DNA from: Scopulibacillus_A cellulosilyticus | Lineage (GTDB): Bacteria; Bacillota; Bacilli; Bacillales; Sporolactobacillaceae | Assembly: GCF_042665295.1 (NCBI RefSeq) | Contig: NZ_JBHTCO010000043.1 | Coordinates: 82,564-146,563, forward strand | Direction of reading: 5' to 3' | Length of the DNA: 64,000 nucleotides | Shown: in pieces, positions 35,164 to 43,423 of the stretch | How positions within the stretch are numbered: position 1 is the first letter of the stretch | Layout: each line of letters opens with the position of its first letter | The notes under the pieces: generated by a model | What the model was told of the DNA's origin: nothing | The model's input: only the letters and a program-made list of their open reading frames with translations | Databases searched by the model: none | Translations under genes and position numbers: made by a program

Positions 35164-36423
35164 CTAACCTTGTTTAAAATCCCATACAACAGGCTCCGCT
35201 GTCTCTGAAGAAACACCTGTCCCTAAAAGTCTTCCTACACACAACCCAAGATGCAGCCGAAAAGCAGCCATACCATCGTCTAATTTTGTGTCAAGCAACT
35301 CTTCGATTCTCGCAATTCTGAATTTTACCGTGTTTCTGTGTACAAACAATATACGGGCGGCTTCCCCTAGTTTACCGCCGCAATTCAAGTAGACTTCTAA
35401 TGTCCGAAGAAGCTCTGTACCATTTTCTTTATCATATTGGCGTAAAGGTTCAACAGTTACCGTTAAATAACGTTTCAAAATATGATCAGGCAAATGTTGA
35501 AGCAAAGCTTCAGGTGCAAGTCCCGCGTATTCATAAACCGCACTGTCTTGTTCTGAATTTACACGTCCTCCTAAATAAATCGCCTCCATTGCTTCCTGAA
35601 AGCTCTTAGGGATACCTGATGCATTTTGTTGAACTGTCCCTATTCCAATCATTATCTTCTTGTGCGGTTCATAGCTGGTAAGTTTATTTACAAGTAAGCC
35701 GGCAGCCTTTTTTGCTTGTTGCGATAAAGAACCATCTATATATTTCGACTTACTGTATTGTAAAATAATCACGTAATCATCCAATTTTTCTCCGATTATC
35801 TTCACATTAAGAGCGGCTTCAACTTCACTAGTCACCCGTCTAAAAACGGAATCGTTAATTTGCTGCGATTTCCCGGCTTCACCAGAATTTACGAGAACGT
35901 AAAGTGATGCAAATTCACAGTTTGGCAATAAGCCGTACTCTTTACCTTGTGACAATATCAAGTCCTCATTTGTAAGTTCTCCACCGAGAAGCCTTGAAAA
36001 ATAATCCTTTCGTCCCTCTTGGTTATTAAAAAGTTTTTCTTTATTTAAAATTTCACGTGTTATAACAAAAAGCATATCTGACAATACCAGTTCATAAGGA
36101 ATTTCAATAATCGGTAAACCTAAACGATTTGCTTCATTAAGCATAGGCTCAGGAACGAATGAAAGGAAGCGTTTAACCTTAATGGCTAACCCTGCACAGT
36201 CCCGTTCAGCTAAGTCCTTAATAAGCTTAATTTGGGCATCTGAATCATCTTTAAAGACATAACCCGTTGTAAGCAGAAGATCTCCCCGTTTAAGCCAAGA
36301 TGTATCAGGACAATCCATAATACTTACTGAACGTACATTACGGTCAAGACCACGGTGGCCTGCAACGACCCTGCATCCATTCAACGACTGAATATTCAAT
36401 GCATTTTCTACTGTGAAAAGCAT
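35164..36423 (-). CDS. PucR-family regulator, second copy
   Basis: This 419-residue paralogue of the 31005 regulator has an N-terminal PucR domain (TSWLKRGDLLLTTGYVF) and the C-terminal HTH GGKLGEAARILFVHRNTVKFR. The start chosen is ATG 36423 (GGAGG seven bases upstream); a frame to 36462 lacks a site. It heads the deaminase-permease genes. A near-consensus cre site (36519-36532) and one half of the 19-bp motif (AGCCTAAT at 36462-36469) lie upstream, suggesting catabolite repression and control by a PucR protein. Confidence 0.88.
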   Translation of the reverse strand: MLFTVENALNIQSLNGCRVVAGHRGLDRNVRSVSIMDCPDTSWLKRGDLLLTTGYVFKDDSDAQIKLIKDLAERDCAGLAIKVKRFLSFVPEPMLNEANRLGLPIIEIPYELVLSDMLFVITREILNKEKLFNNQEGRKDYFSRLLGGELTNEDLILSQGKEYGLLPNCEFASLYVLVNSGEAGKSQQINDSVFRRVTSEVEAALNVKIIGEKLDDYVIILQYSKSKYIDGSLSQQAKKAAGLLVNKLTSYEPHKKIMIGIGTVQQNASGIPKSFQEAMEAIYLGGRVNSEQDSAVYEYAGLAPEALLQHLPDHILKRYLTVTVEPLRQYDKENGTELLRTLEVYLNCGGKLGEAARILFVHRNTVKFRIARIEELLDTKLDDGMAAFRLHLGLCVGRLLGTGVSSETAEPVVWDFKQG

Positions 36424-36518
36424 ATTATGACCTCCATAATTACTAGTGACGCTCATTCCCAAGCCTAATACAATTACTTCATTATTAATTCACTTTATTA
36501 AAGCGATTATCCACTGAT

Positions 36519-36532
36519 TGTAAGCGCTTAAA
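36519..36532. promoter_or_regulatory. CcpA cre site upstream of the second pucR
   Basis: TGTAAGCGCTTAAA matches the cre consensus TGWAARCGYTWNCW at all but one position and is nearly palindromic. It lies about 95 bp upstream of the regulator start. Confidence 0.65.
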
Positions 36533-36551
36533 CTTATAGTTTTTTGGAAGC

Positions 36552-36572
36552 AGGGCAGGTCTGTCCTGCCCT
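36552..36572. terminator. GC-rich hairpin after allantoate amidohydrolase
   Basis: AGGGCAGG/CCTGCCCT with a 5-base loop. A proper U-tract is missing on both strands, so it may be a weak terminator or an RNA-stabilising 3' hairpin. Confidence 0.45.
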
Positions 36573-36632
36573 ATTATCATTTCAAAAAGATTTTATTTAT
36601 TATTAAATCAATTGAGAGCGTTTTGAAACTCA

Positions 36633-37895
36633 TCATATCTTCTCTTTGACAATAGTTTCATTTTTAGTCAATTGTAATACGGTATCCAGAAGCACTTCTG
36701 CTCCAAGCCCAAGATCGGCTGGTATTGCATGTTCATCGGGATGATGGCTAATTCCCTTTGTACAACGTACGAAAATCATACCAATCTTCGTTAAATCAGC
36801 CATTGCCATTGCGTCATGTCCTGCACCGCTTATAAGTCTAATAACCCTCATATTATTTTTTTGAATGGCGGATTCAATGACGGATATAATTGAATCAGAG
36901 CAAAGAATCGGGGCTGCCTCCATGACCTTATCAAAGTGACACTGTAGTCCGCGCCGTGTACAAATTTCTTCGCACGATTGAAAGATTTGTTTTAAAACTT
37001 CATTTTTCCGTTGTTCATTTGTATCACGAATATCTAATGTTCCGATCACTTCACCTGGTATCACATTGCTGCTTCCGGGGTTGACTGTCAATTTTCCAAC
37101 TGTCGCTACAATAGGTGCGTATTCCTTTGCTAATCTTTCAATCTCCAATATAAGTTCTGAAGTACCAGCAAGTGCATCTTTTCTTAATGCAACAGGGACA
37201 GTCCCTGCATGACCGGCAAAACCTTCTATTCTAAAGGAATATCTTGAAGCGCCGGCAATTCCTGTTACAACACCGCACGCAACACCTTCTTCTTCGAGTA
37301 CAGGTCCTTGTTCGATATGAAGTTCAAGGTAGGCGAGTACGTCTTTTGAATCTCTTGCAGCATTCTTATAGTTTAATGGATTTAAGCCTATATTTCTAAT
37401 TGCGCTTGCTATTGAGATTCCATTTTCATCAACTACCTGTAATTCTTCTTCTGTTAAAGTACCGGCAATTGCTTTACTTCCAAGAAACGTAGAATGGAAT
37501 CTGACACCCTCTTCATCACAAAATGCAATAACTTCAATCGGGTTTTCCAAAACTATCCCGCTATTATGAAGTACTGCTACAATTTCAATTCCTGCCACTA
37601 TCCCCGACATACCGTCGTACTTGCCGCCTTCAATAACAGTGTCTAAATGTGAACCAATCAATATTACGGGGGCGTGCGGGTTTTTTCCTTCATAGCGGCC
37701 AATAAGGTTATTAAGATCATCTCTTCGAACTGTCATACCTGCCTCATTCATCCATTGTTCGACTAGTTTTTGAGCCATTTGAAACTCTTTCGTAAATGAC
37801 AGCCTTGTAACACCGCCTGCGGTTGGTTCAGAACAATAAGACAATTCATCAATTCTGGTTGCAATTCTATTTGAATTTACCCTCTTTTCAGTCAT
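36633..37895 (-). CDS. allC: allantoate amidohydrolase (M20 family)
   Basis: This approximately 420-residue Zn/Mn amidohydrolase is the PucF type. Metal ligands are visible in GSHLDTVIEGGKYDG, FCDEEGVRF, LELHIEQGPVLE and the C-terminal SHHPDEH; GAGHDAMAMA is also present. It releases ammonia and CO2 from allantoate, giving ureidoglycine/ureidoglycolate. The start is uncertain: ATG 37895, or TTG 37901, which is better spaced after the GGGGGG ribosome site. It appears monocistronic. Related N-carbamoyl-amino-acid hydrolases share the motifs, but the cluster favours allantoate. Confidence 0.88.
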   Translation of the reverse strand: MTEKRVNSNRIATRIDELSYCSEPTAGGVTRLSFTKEFQMAQKLVEQWMNEAGMTVRRDDLNNLIGRYEGKNPHAPVILIGSHLDTVIEGGKYDGMSGIVAGIEIVAVLHNSGIVLENPIEVIAFCDEEGVRFHSTFLGSKAIAGTLTEEELQVVDENGISIASAIRNIGLNPLNYKNAARDSKDVLAYLELHIEQGPVLEEEGVACGVVTGIAGASRYSFRIEGFAGHAGTVPVALRKDALAGTSELILEIERLAKEYAPIVATVGKLTVNPGSSNVIPGEVIGTLDIRDTNEQRKNEVLKQIFQSCEEICTRRGLQCHFDKVMEAAPILCSDSIISVIESAIQKNNMRVIRLISGAGHDAMAMADLTKIGMIFVRCTKGISHHPDEHAIPADLGLGAEVLLDTVLQLTKNETIVKEKI

Positions 37896-38230
37896 ACCCA
37901 AAAGAGCTTCCCCCCTTGTTTTATGTACTATGATCACTATTATTTTTTTTTACCGAATGCCGGTAACTATTTTTAATTTTAACCCGCTAAATGCAAATTA
38001 GATTGGGTTTAAAAAACGCAAAATACTGCCGCTATTTTTATTTTCCATTTATTTATACGAGAAATTTATGTGAGGCAATAATATGTCGATATTTCTATAA
38101 CTATCACGAAATTTAAGTTTGCCGTTAGAATATTTATAATATATCAAATAAAATTGCAGGATAAAAGAAATTTCTGTTTAATGTCTCCCTGCCCCAATTG
38201 TGGACAGGGAGACCCTTTTTCAACCTTACT
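37896..38230. other. intergenic region with one hairpin
   Basis: AT-rich with no gene. It contains the allC promoter region and, at 38183-38213, a 9-bp hairpin (GTCTCCCTG/CAGGGAGAC) that closes the upstream isomerase operon. Its T-run lies on the plus-strand side, so termination on the minus strand would be weak. Confidence 0.5.
38183..38221. terminator. hairpin closing the carboligase-isomerase operon
   Basis: A 9-bp stem with an inner CCCC/GTGG segment is followed on the plus strand by CCTTTTTC. It is 10 bp from the stop of the isomerase-like gene. Orientation is ambiguous. Confidence 0.5.
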
Positions 38231-39148
38231 TTAAAATTGAGGTGCTGCAACTTTTAATCGATTCCATGCTTCGATAAGTTTACGCTTAGACTGGGCAACG
38301 ATAACGTCAGATGATTCATTTTTTAATGGTTTAACTTCAAAAGCGACGACATTACGGCTTCCCTCGCCAATATAACCAATTTCAAGAAGCATTTTTAAAT
38401 ACTCAGCCAATTCTTCAACATCATTTTCACTGCCTGGATAGCCAAACCTTGGATGCAAGTCGCCATATGCCGGATCGTTCTTATCTTTAATATAACAATT
38501 TCCAATATGGGCATGATTAATATAATCACGTGCTACTGTTAAAGCATCTCTTGGCGTTTCTCTTTGCATCGGTAAATGACTTAAATCAATCATTAAACCA
38601 AATGTAGGATCGACTTTTCTTACTTCTTTCGCTACTTCTACTGCCAGACGATTTTGTCCTATTAACAATTTTTTATCTGTATCATCATCAAACGTTTCTA
38701 ATGATAGAACCAGATCGCCTTTGCTTTTTGCGTATTGGCACAGCTCTTTAATAGAGTCAGTTAAAATTTGCAGAGCTTGATCCTCATCCTTTTCCGGATT
38801 CGGTCCGCTTACAAAGCCAAGTTTTCCAGCATTAACTTCATAAGCTTTATCAATTGCACCTTTTGCTAAATCAATCGCAGCTTGACGTTCTTGTGGGTCA
38901 AAGGAATTTAAGTTTGCTTTATTTCCAAGAAGAATAGGCTGCGCTCCAAAACCGACTGTCATACTGCCGGATTCCAGGATTCTCGCAACTTCTTCCTGTT
39001 CAGCCGGGTCTTTTGATTTTGTAATTTCTATTGCGGAGAAGAAATCGTCAGTAACAATTTTCTTTACAGTTTCCACTTGAGGTCCTTCTGGATAAGCCAT
39101 AAAATGTACAATGCCTACTTGCATATAGTTATGAAGATCAGTTTTCAT
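38231..39148 (-). CDS. xylose-isomerase-like TIM-barrel protein (hydroxypyruvate-isomerase-like)
   Basis: This 305-residue AP-endonuclease-2/sugar isomerase family barrel has probable metal ligands Glu in LSLETFDDD, Asp/His in MIDLSHLPM, His in NHAHIGNC and Glu in VAFEVKP. Relatives include hydroxypyruvate isomerase (Hyi) and decarboxylases or isomerases of four-carbon acid sugars. It is last in an operon with a ThDP carboligase and a DUF1537 kinase. In E. coli, Hyi sits beside Gcl. Substrate is not settled. An RNA hairpin separates its ribosome site from the start codon (39154-39179). Confidence 0.8.
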   Translation of the reverse strand: MKTDLHNYMQVGIVHFMAYPEGPQVETVKKIVTDDFFSAIEITKSKDPAEQEEVARILESGSMTVGFGAQPILLGNKANLNSFDPQERQAAIDLAKGAIDKAYEVNAGKLGFVSGPNPEKDEDQALQILTDSIKELCQYAKSKGDLVLSLETFDDDTDKKLLIGQNRLAVEVAKEVRKVDPTFGLMIDLSHLPMQRETPRDALTVARDYINHAHIGNCYIKDKNDPAYGDLHPRFGYPGSENDVEELAEYLKMLLEIGYIGEGSRNVVAFEVKPLKNESSDVIVAQSKRKLIEAWNRLKVAAPQF

Positions 39149-39153
39149 CGGTC

Positions 39154-39179
39154 ACCGGATAAAATCCGGTTCGCCTCCT
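39154..39179 (-). promoter_or_regulatory. Shine-Dalgarno separated from the start codon by a hairpin
   Basis: AGGAGG (39179-39174) is 25 nt from the ATG, too far for normal initiation. Between them, ACCGGAT/ATCCGGT form a 7-bp stem with a 3-base loop. Folding the stem leaves 8 nt between Shine-Dalgarno and ATG. An in-frame TGA just upstream of the ATG rules out an earlier start. Confidence 0.65.
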
Positions 39180-39213
39180 TTCGGTTTTCCAATTATTAAT
39201 AGTTTTTTGATTT

Positions 39214-39238
39214 AGGAGGACGCTACCCGCGGCCTCCT
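39214..39238. repeat. hairpin between carboligase and isomerase genes
   Basis: AGGAGG/CCTCCT and CGC/GCG pair around the loop TACCC with one mismatch. No U-tract on the minus strand. It could tune expression of the last gene of the operon. Confidence 0.5.
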
Positions 39239-39255
39239 TCTTTTCTGATAGATTA

Positions 39256-40989
39256 TTAGTTTTGTGAATAATCAAATCCTGTCAGCGTACCGTTATTTGA
39301 AAATCCGCAAACTGCAGTTGGGTCAACAACGACTTCAATTAAATACGGCTTTCCGCTTTCTACCGCACGTTTTAATGCCGGTTTAATTCCGTCGTAATGA
39401 GTAACAAGCTCTCCTCTTACACCCATGCCTTCTGCCGTTTTTACAAAGTCAACGCCGCGCTCTTCGTTATCACAAAGTTCATTTTTATAAATAAGATCAG
39501 TATCGATATCTCGTTCACCATAGAACCAATTTTGCTGTTGGCGAATCAAACCAAGCAAGGAATTATTCATACAGAACACAATAACTGGAATATTATGTTT
39601 TGCTGCTGTTGCCAGTTCTTGCAGTGACATCCCCAAACTTCCGTCACCGACGATATTGACACTTTGACGTTCAGGATGAGCGATTTTCGCAGCCATAGCT
39701 GCACCTAATCCCCATCCCATCGTACCTGCACCGCCTGTAATTAAGAAAGTGCGAGGTTCATAGGTTTCAAATAATTGGTTTGACCAGATTTGGCTAATTC
39801 CGCAATCATGTGTTACAATTGCATCCCTATCTAAAAATTCCCTCAATTCCCTTAAAGCACGTTGCGGTTTAATCGGAAGATCTTCATAATCCGTTTTACG
39901 CGCGTGTTTCGTTCTTTCTTCTGTAAGATCAAGTTTTGCACCTGCTTCAGTTGTAGCAGCAACTCCTGAACCTAGTTGTTTATAGCTTTCCGTTAGTTTA
40001 ACCATAAATGTTTTAACATCAGAAACGACACCCAGTTCAGTAGGAACAACCTTGCCGATCTCTTTATTATCAATGTTAACGTGAATGATTTTTGCATCAC
40101 GTTTGAAAATTTCAACATCACCGGTATTACGGTCGGCGAAACGGCCGCCAAGATTGATAATTAAATCTGACTCCAAGATTGTTTTGTTACCATATGGTGT
40201 ATCAAGCATTGTACCCATACGTCCTGCAAAAAGCGGATGGTCGTTAGGGAATGTATCAATACCCATACATGTTGTAACTACAGGGATTTGAAGTGCTTCA
40301 GCCAATTCTTTTAATTCTTTTGTCGAATTTGACAGATTTACACCGCCGCCGGAAACGATGACCGGTTTCTTTGAATCTTTTAAGAATTCTAGTGTTTTAT
40401 CAATATCTTCTTTTGTCGCTTGCGGCAATTGCTCAGGTTCACTTGATGCAATTAATTCATCTAAATCAACTTCAATCTCAACTTTTTGTTGATCTAGTGG
40501 CAGATCAATTAAAACCGGACCTTTTCTTCCTTTTGTTGCTGTTTCCCATGCTTCATGAATTAATTCTGCTGCCTTTGAACCATCTGTTAATTGGTATGCC
40601 GCTTTCGTTACCGGCTTTGCCATTTCAACAATTGGTGCTTCCTGGAATTGCATTGTACCAATAAGCGTTGACTTTTGCTGACCGGTAAAAGCAATCATTG
40701 GGATGGAGTCCATCCAAGCTCCGTATAAGCCTGTTAAGAAGTTTGTTCCGCCTGGACCTGAAGTCGCCGCACATACCCCGACTTCACCTGTTGCCCTTGA
40801 ATAACCGTCCGCCATAAAAGCGCCTGCTTGTTCATGGCGTACAACATAAGATTCGATGCTGCTTTTTTCTCGTATTGCATCATAAACCGGTAAAATTGCG
40901 GCTCCGGGTATCCCGAAAATCTGTTTAACTCCTCTTTTTTCAAGGTAGAAAACAATTGCCTCTGCTGCTGTCATTTTTTGTTTAACCAT
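39256..40989 (-). CDS. ThDP-dependent carboligase (glyoxylate carboligase / acetolactate synthase family)
   Basis: This 577-residue protein has the full acetohydroxyacid-synthase-like layout: N-terminal PYR domain with RHEQAGAFMADGYSRATG, central FAD/nucleotide-fold domain, and C-terminal ThDP/Mg motif GDGSLGM...NNSLLG. Context with allantoin genes suggests joining two glyoxylates to tartronate semialdehyde. However, the ThDP-activating Glu (Glu53) is present, while E. coli-type Gcl has Val there, so assignment as Gcl is not secure; pyruvate or another 2-oxoacid may be used. AAGGAGAG precedes the ATG, 3 bp after the kinase gene. Confidence 0.8.
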   Translation of the reverse strand: MVKQKMTAAEAIVFYLEKRGVKQIFGIPGAAILPVYDAIREKSSIESYVVRHEQAGAFMADGYSRATGEVGVCAATSGPGGTNFLTGLYGAWMDSIPMIAFTGQQKSTLIGTMQFQEAPIVEMAKPVTKAAYQLTDGSKAAELIHEAWETATKGRKGPVLIDLPLDQQKVEIEVDLDELIASSEPEQLPQATKEDIDKTLEFLKDSKKPVIVSGGGVNLSNSTKELKELAEALQIPVVTTCMGIDTFPNDHPLFAGRMGTMLDTPYGNKTILESDLIINLGGRFADRNTGDVEIFKRDAKIIHVNIDNKEIGKVVPTELGVVSDVKTFMVKLTESYKQLGSGVAATTEAGAKLDLTEERTKHARKTDYEDLPIKPQRALRELREFLDRDAIVTHDCGISQIWSNQLFETYEPRTFLITGGAGTMGWGLGAAMAAKIAHPERQSVNIVGDGSLGMSLQELATAAKHNIPVIVFCMNNSLLGLIRQQQNWFYGERDIDTDLIYKNELCDNEERGVDFVKTAEGMGVRGELVTHYDGIKPALKRAVESGKPYLIEVVVDPTAVCGFSNNGTLTGFDYSQN

Positions 40990-40992
40990 TAT

Positions 40993-42441
40993 CTATCTCT
41001 CCTTCAGTTGATGTATTTTTCTAATAATTGATGTAATCGTATTTTTATCGCCGACATTTCCCGGAAATACGATATACGGTATATTTTTCAACCTTGCTTC
41101 TTCACCGGTAAGCAATACAGGCACACCTGCTGCCGCTTGACCTAAAATTTTCGCCTTTTTAATTTCCAAGCCTTGTGTGGCAACATCGCTTGAAGTAATG
41201 CCGCCTTTTGCCATAATAAATTTTGGCGTAACCTTTAAAGAACGTACAATGTCTACAAGTGTGTTAGAAATCTTTTGGCTATATTGCAAGTTTTCATGCT
41301 TGCTGTCAGCCTTTATCACTTTACGGCTTGTATAGACAACAGTATCTTCACCATCCAAAATGGATTGTTCCAACAGTTTGCATACTCTTGTCAGTTCCTC
41401 TTGTTTATTCAAGGGATTTAAAATTTTCTCCACATTTATTTCAATAGGTCTGACATGAATTTCAGAAATTAAATCGCTTAGCTGATCCGTTGTTTTTTTT
41501 GTATGGGACCCAACGACAAGCAAGCCCCCATATCTATCCTCATTATTTTTTGCAATCATTTCCGAGGCGCTTAGAAGCGGTTTATCTTCTATCCCCCCAA
41601 TTGATTTGACAAAAGATGCTGCTGTTCGAAACAAGAATCGTTTGCCGCACCCTAATGCTTTTAGTACAGCAAGAGAAACAATATCTAAGTCATTGTAGTT
41701 TGCTGCGTTAACAACAATCGGAGTGTTTTTTTCCGCCGAAAGCAATATCTCTGTTACTTTATCAATACCGCCTTGCCGAATATCATCGATTGAAATCGTT
41801 AAGACATCTTCGGCTGAAATTTCACCTTCCGTTTTTTCCATGACCCATTTTGGCAGATAAGCTGTAGAGAAACCGAATACTGAATCATTAGCAAATTCGG
41901 TTTCACTAACGGCTACAAGCTTTTGGCCATCAACTATATAGTGTGTATTATCAAAGGTGTATCGTTTTCCTTCAAAAAAGGCCGGTATAAGAAGGTGTCC
42001 TGAAATTTCCCAGTTCAATTCCTCAGATAGGGTTTCTTCTATAACAGAAATTTCAAGAGGGTAATGACCACGCAGCGTTGAATCACTCCGGCTGATAATC
42101 GAAAAATCGATACTAAGCTCTTTTGACACCTCTACGATATTTCGGATGATTTCCTGATTTATTTTTTTTGTTTGTTCAGGTCCGAAGCTTCTCGTATTTG
42201 TTAAAATGTAAAGAACATTTTTATCATCTGACAATCCCTCACGAAGCCATTTTTTATCCCAGCTCGTGATAACATAAACATCGTGAACTGTCTGTACACC
42301 CGTCGGATCATCGTCTAAAACGATCAGCTTATGGTTATTTTGTTTAAGTTTTTTTGCGATGTCCTTCCGGAGAGGATATTCAAGCGTTTCCCCATGATTA
42401 TCCATAATCTCTTTATACATTGATTGGAATATGACGTTCAT
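40993..42441 (-). CDS. DUF1537 four-carbon acid sugar kinase family protein
   Basis: This 482-residue protein has the N-terminal substrate domain with VLDDDPTGVQTVHD and ISRSDSTLRGHYPLE, and a C-terminal nucleotide-binding domain with AKGGITSSDVATQGL and VLLTGEE...VFPGNVGD. Characterised members (OtnK, DtnK, LtnK, OiaK) phosphorylate 3-oxo-tetronates or related acids. Its place between split transketolase and carboligase genes points to phosphorylation of a C4-type acid or a similar hydroxyacid made from C2/C3 units. Exact substrate unknown. AAAGGGGGGG lies four bases before the ATG. Confidence 0.85.
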   Translation of the reverse strand: MNVIFQSMYKEIMDNHGETLEYPLRKDIAKKLKQNNHKLIVLDDDPTGVQTVHDVYVITSWDKKWLREGLSDDKNVLYILTNTRSFGPEQTKKINQEIIRNIVEVSKELSIDFSIISRSDSTLRGHYPLEISVIEETLSEELNWEISGHLLIPAFFEGKRYTFDNTHYIVDGQKLVAVSETEFANDSVFGFSTAYLPKWVMEKTEGEISAEDVLTISIDDIRQGGIDKVTEILLSAEKNTPIVVNAANYNDLDIVSLAVLKALGCGKRFLFRTAASFVKSIGGIEDKPLLSASEMIAKNNEDRYGGLLVVGSHTKKTTDQLSDLISEIHVRPIEINVEKILNPLNKQEELTRVCKLLEQSILDGEDTVVYTSRKVIKADSKHENLQYSQKISNTLVDIVRSLKVTPKFIMAKGGITSSDVATQGLEIKKAKILGQAAAGVPVLLTGEEARLKNIPYIVFPGNVGDKNTITSIIRKIHQLKER

Positions 42442-42474
42442 ACGGCCCCCCCTTTCCGCAACAAATATTGTTTC

Positions 42475-43422
42475 TTATTTAACTAAGGCAATATCAATCA
42501 GCTCTTCAGCAGTTTTTACAATTCTTTCGGCCCGAAGCTGGAAGAAATCTAATAGTTCAGGCATTTTCCCTGAAACACCAAACCGGTCGTTTGTTCCCAC
42601 TCTTCTAAGCGGCGTTGGCTGATGCTCTGCTAATACCTCAGCAACAGCGCTTCCTAATCCTCCAATAATTGAATGTTCTTCAACCGTGACGACACGTTTC
42701 GTTTTTGCTGCAGATTTTGTAATCGCCTCTGCATCAATTGGCTTAATTGTGTGCACATGCAGCACTTCAGCTTTAATCCCTTTTTGTTCAAGTTGTTCAG
42801 CAGCCTTAAATGTTTCGTCAAGCATAATACCTGTGCTAATCAGGGTAACATCCGATCCGTCGCGATATTTGATCGCTTTGCCTATCTCAAAATTGTCCTC
42901 TTGCTTAGTAACGATAGGTACTGGAAGTTTACCTACCCGTAAGTAGACCGGGCCTTCAAAGTGATAAGCCGCTTCAACAGCTTTTTCCATTTCTAATGAA
43001 TCAGCTGGAACGATAACTGTCATTCTCGGCAGCGAACGCATAAGGGAAATGTCTTCAAGCGGCAGGTGCGTTGCCCCTTCTTGTGCAGCAGAGGTGCCTG
43101 CATTATGACCAACTATTTTGACATTATTGTTGGAATAACAAACAGAAATACGCATTTGGTCGTATGCCCGGCCGGTAAGGAAGTTTGCGTAGGCATTAGC
43201 AAAAGGAATTTTACCGGCAATCGCTAATCCTGCAGCTGTCCCAACCAAATCACATTCTGATATACCGACGTTAAAAAAACGGTTCGGGAAATTGTCTTTG
43301 TAGAAATTTGTCATATTTGACTTTGCGCAATCCGCGTCAAGTACAACTAAGTCTTCATTTTGCTTTCCTAGACGAATAAGTGCTTCACTGTAACCTTCAC
43401 GTGGTGCCTTTTGCTCTGCCAT
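42475..43422 (-). CDS. transketolase, C-terminal subunit (PYR + C-terminal domains)
   Basis: This 315-residue protein covers the pyrimidine-binding domain and the C-terminal domain of transketolase (GISECDLVGTAAGLA with the ThDP-activating Glu, EGATHLPLEDISLMRS, and VVTVEEHSIIGGLGSAVAE). It works with the N-terminal subunit encoded 1 bp upstream. Split transketolases occur in catabolic operons and need not be the pentose-phosphate enzyme. Hydroxypyruvate, a possible product of the neighbouring carboligase and isomerase, is a good transketolase donor. Confidence 0.88.
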   Translation of the reverse strand: MAEQKAPREGYSEALIRLGKQNEDLVVLDADCAKSNMTNFYKDNFPNRFFNVGISECDLVGTAAGLAIAGKIPFANAYANFLTGRAYDQMRISVCYSNNNVKIVGHNAGTSAAQEGATHLPLEDISLMRSLPRMTVIVPADSLEMEKAVEAAYHFEGPVYLRVGKLPVPIVTKQEDNFEIGKAIKYRDGSDVTLISTGIMLDETFKAAEQLEQKGIKAEVLHVHTIKPIDAEAITKSAAKTKRVVTVEEHSIIGGLGSAVAEVLAEHQPTPLRRVGTNDRFGVSGKMPELLDFFQLRAERIVKTAEELIDIALVK

Positions 43423-43423
43423 T

